Positions 45,207 through 50,256 of a stretch of DNA of 50,256 nt are shown here, piece by piece. Numbering within the stretch: position 1 is the first letter of the stretch; every line of letters begins with the position of its first letter. Source of the stretch: an uncultured Verrucomicrobia subdivision 3 bacterium. Its GTDB lineage: Bacteria > Verrucomicrobiota > Verrucomicrobiia > Limisphaerales > UBA11358. A program made the translations under genes and the position numbers. The notes beneath the pieces were generated by a model. The model did no database searches. It worked only from the letters and a program-made list of their open reading frames with translations, and was not told the origin of the DNA. The stretch spans positions 1-50,256 of the forward strand of contig CAIXFY010000021.1 of the NCBI GenBank assembly GCA_903918885.1, written 5' to 3'.

Positions 45207-45800
45207 ATGAATCGGCTTTCCACCGCCAAAAGGACTTTGCTTCGAGGCTTCGCTCTGGCGTTCGTCGCGCTGCTCGCTGGCTGTGTGGTCATGTCGGTTT
45301 ATCCGTATTACACGGTGAAAGATTTGACATTTGACGCCGGGCTGTCGGGACGCTGGGCCAAACCGGGAACCACGAACGAGTTTTGGGAGTTCACGCCGGT
45401 AGCGGACAAATCCTATCTCGTCACCACCGCCGACGCCCACGAAACCAATCGTCTCGACGGCTATCTGTTCCAATTGCAAGGCCATCCGTTCCTCGACCTC
45501 TGCACCACCAACCGCGACGACATCTACCGGCTGCCGCTGCATCTGGTCGTGAAAGTGGGGCGGGACAAAGATGATTTGCGGCTGGCGGTGCTGGATTACG
45601 GCTGGCTGGGCAAGTTGCTCGAAGCGCATCCAGCGACCCTGCGCCACATCATCGTTCCGGAAAAACCATTGGACACAAAAAGCAGCAAGATGTTTTACCT
45701 CACCGCCGACACGCGCGACCTGCAAAAATTTCTTCTCAAGAATCTGAACAATACCAACGCCTTCACCCCGCTCGACGGGATGAAGCGGATGGCGCAATGA
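45207..45800 (+). CDS. lipoprotein of unknown function
   Basis: 197 aa. The signal ends in a lipobox (FVALLAGC). The mature part has GLSGRWAKPGTTNEFWEF, HETNRLDGYLFQLQGHPFLD, and a segment DKDDLRLAVLDYGWLGKLLE. It reads like a lipocalin- or META-type beta domain, but I do not recognise a family. Short gap to the PAP2 gene downstream. Confidence 0.65.
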   Translation: MNRLSTAKRTLLRGFALAFVALLAGCVVMSVYPYYTVKDLTFDAGLSGRWAKPGTTNEFWEFTPVADKSYLVTTADAHETNRLDGYLFQLQGHPFLDLCTTNRDDIYRLPLHLVVKVGRDKDDLRLAVLDYGWLGKLLEAHPATLRHIIVPEKPLDTKSSKMFYLTADTRDLQKFLLKNLNNTNAFTPLDGMKRMAQ

Positions 45801-45866
45801 TTCCGATCCAAATCCGCACTCGCAATTCGGTTTTCCAAATCCGCTTTTCCGCCTACACTTGCCGCC

Positions 45867-48143
45867 ATGCACTGGCTGCAATCCCTCGACACCGCGCTGT
45901 TTCATTTCATCAACGGCGCGCTGGCGAATCCCTTTTTCGATTGGCTCATGCCGATTTTGAGCGGCAACGGCGTGCCGTGGCTGCCCGCCGTGATTGTCGC
46001 CGTTCCCGCCGTTTTGATCTGGGGTTCAACCCGCCTCAAGATTTGCACGCTGCTCATGGTGCTGGCCGTCGCGCTCGGCGACGGGCTGGTCATCAACACG
46101 CTCAAGGACGCCGTCAGCCGGCACCGGCCGTTCGTCACGCTGCCGGACGCGCGACTCTTCGGCGAAGTCGGCAAAGGCTATGTCGCGCCACTGCCCGACG
46201 GTTCGCTGCCGCCCACCGCCAACCATCACAGTTTTCCCTCCGCGCACTCGGCCAACTGGTTCGCGCTGGCGACGGTGGCGTTTCTTTTCTACCGGCGCAG
46301 CGCGAAATTCATGTTTCCGCTCGCGGCGGCAGTGGCGTTTTCGCGCGTCTACAACGGCGTGCATTATCCCAGCGATATTATGGCCGGTGCAATTATTGGC
46401 GCGGGATGCGGCATTGCGTTCACCGTGCTGGCGCAAATGCTTTGGAATTTATCGGGTAAAAAGTTTTTCCCGAACTGGCACGCGCAATTGCCTTCGTTGT
46501 TAAATCCACAAACGACTTTTAACTCGCCACTCGCCACTCGCCACTCTTCAATGGATTGGCTTCACCTCGGCTATTTCGTAATCGCGCTCGCGCTCATCGG
46601 CAACTGGATTTATCTCGCGAGCGGCGTCATCAACCTCTCGCAAGACGAGGCCTATCAATGGCTCTGGTCCAAGCACCTCGCGCTGTCGTATTACAGCAAG
46701 CCGCTGGGCATCGCGCTGCTGCAATGGCTCGGCACGCATCTCTTTGGCGACACCGATTTCGGCGTGCGCTTCTGCTCGCCACTGCTCGGCGCGATTTTGA
46801 GCGTGCTCGTGCTGCGCTTCATGGCGCGCGAAGTCGGCGCGAAAGCCGCGTTCACGCTTCTACTCATCACTTTCGCCGTGCCACTGCTCGTCGTCGGTTC
46901 GGTGCTGCTGACGATTGATCCGCCGCTCGTGCTGTGCTGGATGTGGGCGGTCATCGCCGGATGGCGCGCGGTGCAGCCGGATGGCAAGACCCGCGACTGG
47001 CTCATCGTCGGCCTTGCGCTCGGCCTCGGTTTTCTCTGCAAATACACGGCGATGCTGCAACTCGTCTGCTGGGCGATTTTCTTCGCGTTGCACAAACCGG
47101 CGCGGATTCACCTGAAAAAATCCGGCCCGTGGCTCGCGCTCGGCGTCTTCGCGCTTTGCACGCTGCCGGTGCTGATTTGGAATTCACAACACGGCTGGAT
47201 TACCGTCAGCCACGTCGCTGGCGACGCGGGATTGCTTGACAAAACCCACATCAGCCTTGGCGAACAGTTGTTCAAAAGCCTGAACTACTTCCTCGAATTC
47301 ACCGGCGCGGAATTGGGTCTGCTCAATCCCATCTTTTTCATCGCCGCGCTGATGGCGTTTGTCATCGCGTGGCGGCGGCGCGCGGAAAAACCGCTGTGGT
47401 TTTTCCTGTTCTGCATGAGCGCGCCGGTGTTTCTCGGCCACTGGCTTTACGCGTTTCATTCACGCGTGCAGCCGAACTGGATCGCCGCCGCCGTGCCGCC
47501 GATGCTCTGCCTGATGGTCGCGGTCTGGAGCAAAAGCAGAATTCGCGTGCGGCCGTGGCTCGTGGCGGGAATCCTCATCGGCCTCATCGCGAACGTATTT
47601 CTCCACGACACCGGCCTCATCGGAAAAATCGCCGGCCACAAACTGCCGGGCGACAAGGATCCCGCGCACCGGCTGTTCGGCTGGCGCGAGACCGCGCAAC
47701 TCGTCGAAGCTGAGCGCGCAAATTTTGACACAAACGCCTTCATCATTGCCGACCACTACGGCACGACCGGGCTGTATTCGATTTACTCCGCGCCCGCCCG
47801 CGCCGCCGCCAACGCGCGCGCGCCGCTGGTTTATTGCGTGGACGCCGACCGCACGCTGAACCAGTTTCCGTTCTGGGACGATTACAATTATCGCCAGCAT
47901 CGGCGAGGCGAAAATGCGGTTTTCGTTTTGCGGCTTGACCCGTATCCGCTGGAATCCGGCTGGTTGGAAAAATGGTTTCACGGCGAACCGCCAAAAGTCG
48001 TTGACCAGCCGCCGCGCGCCGCGCCCGACCGCATCGCCGCCGAATTTGAGAGCGTGACCAACCTCGGTGTGCGCGAAATCAAAATCGACGACGGCCGGAT
48101 TTTTCAACGCGTGCAAATCTTCGGCTGCTACAAATTGAAATAG
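45867..48143 (+). CDS. PAP2 phosphatase fused to GT39-type glycosyltransferase
   Basis: 758 aa membrane protein. Residues 1 to about 195 are a PAP2/undecaprenyl-pyrophosphate phosphatase-like domain with all three motifs: KDAVSRHRPF, FPSAHSANW and SRVYNGVHYPSD. From about 229 on it is a GT-C glycosyltransferase of the ArnT/GT39 type (NLSQDEAYQWLWSKHLALSY, YSKPLGIALLQWLG) with about ten more helices and a soluble C-terminus. The two could act on the same lipid carrier. The linker (about 205-228) contains a heptamer array and is followed by an in-frame ATG (46551), so the second half may also be made alone. Confidence 0.88.
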   Translation: MHWLQSLDTALFHFINGALANPFFDWLMPILSGNGVPWLPAVIVAVPAVLIWGSTRLKICTLLMVLAVALGDGLVINTLKDAVSRHRPFVTLPDARLFGEVGKGYVAPLPDGSLPPTANHHSFPSAHSANWFALATVAFLFYRRSAKFMFPLAAAVAFSRVYNGVHYPSDIMAGAIIGAGCGIAFTVLAQMLWNLSGKKFFPNWHAQLPSLLNPQTTFNSPLATRHSSMDWLHLGYFVIALALIGNWIYLASGVINLSQDEAYQWLWSKHLALSYYSKPLGIALLQWLGTHLFGDTDFGVRFCSPLLGAILSVLVLRFMAREVGAKAAFTLLLITFAVPLLVVGSVLLTIDPPLVLCWMWAVIAGWRAVQPDGKTRDWLIVGLALGLGFLCKYTAMLQLVCWAIFFALHKPARIHLKKSGPWLALGVFALCTLPVLIWNSQHGWITVSHVAGDAGLLDKTHISLGEQLFKSLNYFLEFTGAELGLLNPIFFIAALMAFVIAWRRRAEKPLWFFLFCMSAPVFLGHWLYAFHSRVQPNWIAAAVPPMLCLMVAVWSKSRIRVRPWLVAGILIGLIANVFLHDTGLIGKIAGHKLPGDKDPAHRLFGWRETAQLVEAERANFDTNAFIIADHYGTTGLYSIYSAPARAAANARAPLVYCVDADRTLNQFPFWDDYNYRQHRRGENAVFVLRLDPYPLESGWLEKWFHGEPPKVVDQPPRAAPDRIAAEFESVTNLGVREIKIDDGRIFQRVQIFGCYKLK
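46518..46546 (+). repeat. heptamer array at the PAP2/GT39 junction
   Basis: Units TTTAACT, CGCCACT, CGCCACT, CGCCACT on the coding strand end 5 nt before the in-frame ATG at 46551. Three perfect 7-nt copies lie within an open frame. Confidence 0.75.
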
Positions 48144-48144
48144 A

Positions 48145-49134
48145 ATGTCCACGCGCGCAACACGGTGGGGCGAGCGTCCTCGCGAGCCGCGTCTGGCAGT
48201 AGAATCCAGCGGCTCGCCGGGAGTCTCGCCCCACCAATTTGAAATTTTGCTGCCCGTCCGCGACTACGACCTCGCCGCCACGCTCGACTCCGGTCAGGTT
48301 TTCCGCTGGCAACGCGACGGCGAAAATTGGAACGGCGTCGTCGGAAATATTTCCGTCCGGCTCACGCAAACGGAAAAAGGCATCCACGCCCAGACCGCCG
48401 CGCCGGTTAAAAATTGGCGCTGGCTCTGCGAGTTTCTCCAGACGGATATTGACCTCGCCACCATCCTGAAAACTTTTCCCGATGACGAACCGATGCGTGC
48501 CGCCGTCGCCAGTTGTCGCGGGCTGCGGCTGCTGCGACAGGAACCGTGGGAATGTCTCGCGTCGTTCATCCTCTCGTCCACCAAGCAGATTGTGCAAATC
48601 CGCCAGATCGTCGCCCTGCTCTGCGAACGCTTTGGCGAGCCTATTAAATTCTGTAGCGGCGGTCTGCGACCGTCGCAGTCTTTGACGGATGGTGAAATGT
48701 CGGCGGTCACAGACCGCCGCTACAATTCATTTCCTTCACCACAACGCATCGCCGCCTGCACTGAAGCCGAATTGCGCGCCTGCAAGATGGGTTTTCGCGC
48801 GCCGAACCTGCTCGCCGCCGCGCGGCAGATTGGCGAGGGGAAATTCGACCTGGAAAAAATCCGCCGGCTGGATTACGCCGAGGCGCGCGCGGAACTGATG
48901 AAACTGCGCGGCGTGGGCGGGAAGATTGCCGACTGCGTTTTGCTCTTCGCCTACGGATTTGATTCCGCATTTCCCGTGGATGTCTGGATTGAACGTGCGC
49001 TGCAACGGCTTTATGTCCCGCGCCGCCGCGCCAGCGGGCCACGCCTGCGCCGCTTTGCCGCCACGCATTTCGGCCCGCACGCCGGGTATGCGCAGCAATA
49101 TCTTTTTCATTACATGCGGACGAAATTGAAATAG
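48145..49134 (+). CDS. ogg: 8-oxoguanine DNA glycosylase/AP lyase (Ogg type) with repeat insertions
   Basis: 329 aa. It removes oxidised guanine from DNA. An N-terminal TBP-like domain (YDLAATLDSGQVFRWQRDGE) is followed by the HhH-GPD domain with catalytic Lys260 in LRGVGGKIADC and Asp279 in FPVDVWIE. Two segments are not family-like. Residues about 7-31 (WGERPREP, SGSPGVSP) come from a palindromic element at 48164-48235, and residues about 170-194 (CSGGLRPSQSL, MSAVTDRRYN) from another at 48652-48724. Both keep the frame. The true start could instead be a TTG after the first element. It follows the fusion gene by 1 nt. Confidence 0.88.
   Translation: MSTRATRWGERPREPRLAVESSGSPGVSPHQFEILLPVRDYDLAATLDSGQVFRWQRDGENWNGVVGNISVRLTQTEKGIHAQTAAPVKNWRWLCEFLQTDIDLATILKTFPDDEPMRAAVASCRGLRLLRQEPWECLASFILSSTKQIVQIRQIVALLCERFGEPIKFCSGGLRPSQSLTDGEMSAVTDRRYNSFPSPQRIAACTEAELRACKMGFRAPNLLAAARQIGEGKFDLEKIRRLDYAEARAELMKLRGVGGKIADCVLLFAYGFDSAFPVDVWIERALQRLYVPRRRASGPRLRRFAATHFGPHAGYAQQYLFHYMRTKLK
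48164..48235. repeat. palindromic element in the 5' end of the ogg gene
   Basis: Outer arms GGTGGGGCGAG (48164-48174) and CTCGCCCCACC (48225-48235) pair perfectly. Inner arms GCGAGCCGC (48182-48190) and GCGGCTCGC (48209-48217) also pair perfectly. Confidence 0.85.
48652..48724. repeat. palindromic element inside the ogg gene
   Basis: TGTAGCGGCGGTCTGCGACC (48652-48671) pairs with 48705-48724 with one mismatch in 20. The 33-nt loop is translated in frame. Confidence 0.85.
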
Positions 49135-49286
49135 CTTTTGCTTGATAAAAAATTGCCGGTCAACTTTCATAAGCCCTGATGAAAGCTGCAATTGCAAAAA
49201 TCAATCATGCCCGCGAAAGTGCATGGATTGCGGCTTAACACAATTAGTCAGTTCGCCTACACCCAACACAACAACAAACATCAATT

Positions 49287-49646
49287 ATGAAAAAACTAAT
49301 TCTAACATTGTCACTATTCACACTCCCGGCACTCGCTGCTGATATCCCGCAGTCTGGCGGCGTCATGGGTGTTTCTGGTGGCCGCTATGTTTATGGCCAG
49401 TTTGGGGATAATTTTTTGGTAAATTTTATGCTCGACACGCAGACAGGCCGGCTTTGGAAAACTCGGGTTGATAAAGACAGGGGTTTTGTTTTAGAACCTG
49501 TTACCTACACGCTTGCTGATGGTAGTGCCAGCCTCACTCCGATAGACATAGACAAGGAATTGGCGGCACTTCAGAAGGCTAGAGAAGCAGCAAAATCTAG
49601 TCAGCAAGCCAAACCGAGTGATTCAAGTTCACCGAACACCAAGTAA
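49287..49646 (+). CDS. small secreted hypothetical protein
   Basis: 119 aa. Signal peptide KKLILTLSLFTLPALAAD. The mature part has VSGGRYVYGQFGDN, FMLDTQTGRLWKTRVDKDRG, a strand-rich pattern, and a Lys/Ser-rich tail. Function unknown. AT-richer than the flanking genes. The 152 nt upstream hold no gene, only a weak 7-bp hairpin (49164-49185). Confidence 0.65.
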   Translation: MKKLILTLSLFTLPALAADIPQSGGVMGVSGGRYVYGQFGDNFLVNFMLDTQTGRLWKTRVDKDRGFVLEPVTYTLADGSASLTPIDIDKELAALQKAREAAKSSQQAKPSDSSSPNTK

Positions 49647-49660
49647 GATTTAGGATGATT

Positions 49661-49936
49661 ATGGACGATAAAAGCGCACTGATTGGACAAGACGAAGCTG
49701 TTGAATTTGGCGAGCTTCTCAACAGTCTCCACCAAACCAGCCACAGAGCTTATACTTTCGAGACACCAGATGTGACAGGCAAATTAGTGGCGCGTTCTCT
49801 TGAAGAGGTTATTCGTGAGTTTCAAGATTATATTGTTGATAGACGGCAAGTTTTTAGAGTTCAGATTATATGCGTTGATCGCCAAGCCGGGACGATTACT
49901 TCCACGGATAAGAAGTTCGATAGAGTATCCAAATAA
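49661..49936 (+). CDS. small hypothetical protein
   Basis: About 91 aa from the ATG at 49661 (49655 is also possible). Contains VEFGELLNSLHQTSHRAYTF and VTGKLVARSLEEVIREFQDY, then FRVQIICVDRQAGTITSTDK. Soluble, mixed alpha/beta; family not recognised. It follows the secreted protein by a few bases and shares its lower GC content. Confidence 0.55.
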   Translation: MDDKSALIGQDEAVEFGELLNSLHQTSHRAYTFETPDVTGKLVARSLEEVIREFQDYIVDRRQVFRVQIICVDRQAGTITSTDKKFDRVSK

Positions 49937-50001
49937 CGCTGCAATAAGTAAATAGTCTGCAAATTCCCTTCGCCGCGTTCGCGTCCTTCGCGCGACGCAA
50001 A

Positions 50002-50256
50002 ATGAAAATTGAAACCATCCTGACGCCGGCGGAATTGCCCGCGCTCGCCCAACGCGATTTGCGCGCGACCGCGTGCGTCGTGTTCGACGTGCTGCGCGCG
50101 ACCAGCACGTTTGTGACCGCGCTGCACCACGGCGCCAAAGCCATCATCCCCGTCAGCGAAATTTCCGAAGCGCTGGAAATCCAGAGGTCAGAGGTCAGAG
50201 GTCAGAGGTCAGAAGCCATTTTGCTCGGTGGCGAACGTAACGGCATTCGCATCTCC
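50002..50256 (+). CDS. comB: 2-phosphosulfolactate phosphatase (ComB family), N-terminal part
   Basis: The first 85 codons, cut by the window end. KIETILTPAELPALAQRDLR, then TACVVFDVLRATSTFVTALHHGAKAI, is the ComB start, with the DVLRATST active-site segment. The segment QRSEVRGQRSE is encoded by four perfect copies of a 7-nt repeat (50183-50210). After it the family sequence resumes (LLGGERNGIRI), so the frame is kept. In many bacteria of this kind the coenzyme M pathway is absent and the true substrate is unknown. Confidence 0.82.
   Translation, partial: MKIETILTPAELPALAQRDLRATACVVFDVLRATSTFVTALHHGAKAIIPVSEISEALEIQRSEVRGQRSEAILLGGERNGIRIS
50183..50210 (+). repeat. perfect 7-nt tandem repeat inside comB
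   Basis: Four exact copies of agaggtc, followed by agaagcc. Each gain or loss of one copy would shift the reading frame. Confidence 0.92.

Overview
This 50.3 kb window comes from a GC-rich bacterium that is most likely a member of the Verrucomicrobiota, of the Pedosphaera/Limisphaera type. No rRNA is present, so this placement is inference. It rests on a prepilin-type N-terminus followed by a C-terminal ADGHGEHW-type domain, secreted proteins ending in a W..L...FYR module, a fused ccoNO gene, and abundant short palindromic and heptameric repeats. Most of the window is chromosomal housekeeping with close-packed operons; ATGA stop/start overlaps are common.

Layout. Positions 1-132 look like the terminus of an insertion element that has cut off ccoG. 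Positions 91-6622 (minus) hold a cbb3 cytochrome oxidase operon, ccoI-ccoS-ccoNO-ccoQ-ccoP-ccoG. It is damaged three times: a 1-nt frameshift in ccoI, an in-frame amber codon in ccoP, and the insertion in ccoG. Positions 6730-12015 (minus) hold a hybrid histidine kinase, ribulose-phosphate epimerase and a phosphohexomutase. Then come rpsT and an MFS transporter (plus). Positions 13750-23309 are a long minus-strand run: branched-chain aminotransferase, LolC/LolD exporter, methyltransferase, an S74-chaperone surface protein, rhomboid protease, EamA transporter, purB and a frameshifted aldo/keto reductase. A tRNA-Glu follows at 23408.

Positions 23655-29704 (mostly plus) carry a membrane sensor-like protein, an acid phosphatase, a SecD-P1-like lipoprotein, an M23 peptidase, a frameshifted prepilin-like protein, rlmN and hisH. 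A 36-aa basic protein lies opposite at 25316. Positions 29705-38298 (minus) carry a photolyase, small hypothetical genes, an AT-richer LamG protein, a repeat-rich gene-free stretch (34162-34831), a CbpA-like co-chaperone, an HtrA/DegQ protease and an FKBP isomerase. Positions 38425-50256 (plus) carry a tail-specific protease, yacG, a secreted nuclease, a YugP-type metalloprotease, a sigma-70 factor, apt, a PAP2-glycosyltransferase 39 fusion, an Ogg-type glycosylase and the start of comB.

The most unusual signal is a set of degenerate tandem arrays with a 7-nt period. Four end 3-7 nt before an ATG (8865, 34165, 35773, 46522) and share a coding-strand heptamer pattern nnnnACT. Others lie in frame inside genes (4987, 7678, 8015, 50183). 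Two further repeat types sit in the same window: palindromic elements inserted in frame in the Ogg-type gene, and a duplicated yacG 3' end flanking the nuclease gene. Several frameshifts (ccoI, aldo/keto reductase, prepilin-like gene) may be sequencing errors rather than biology and should be checked first.
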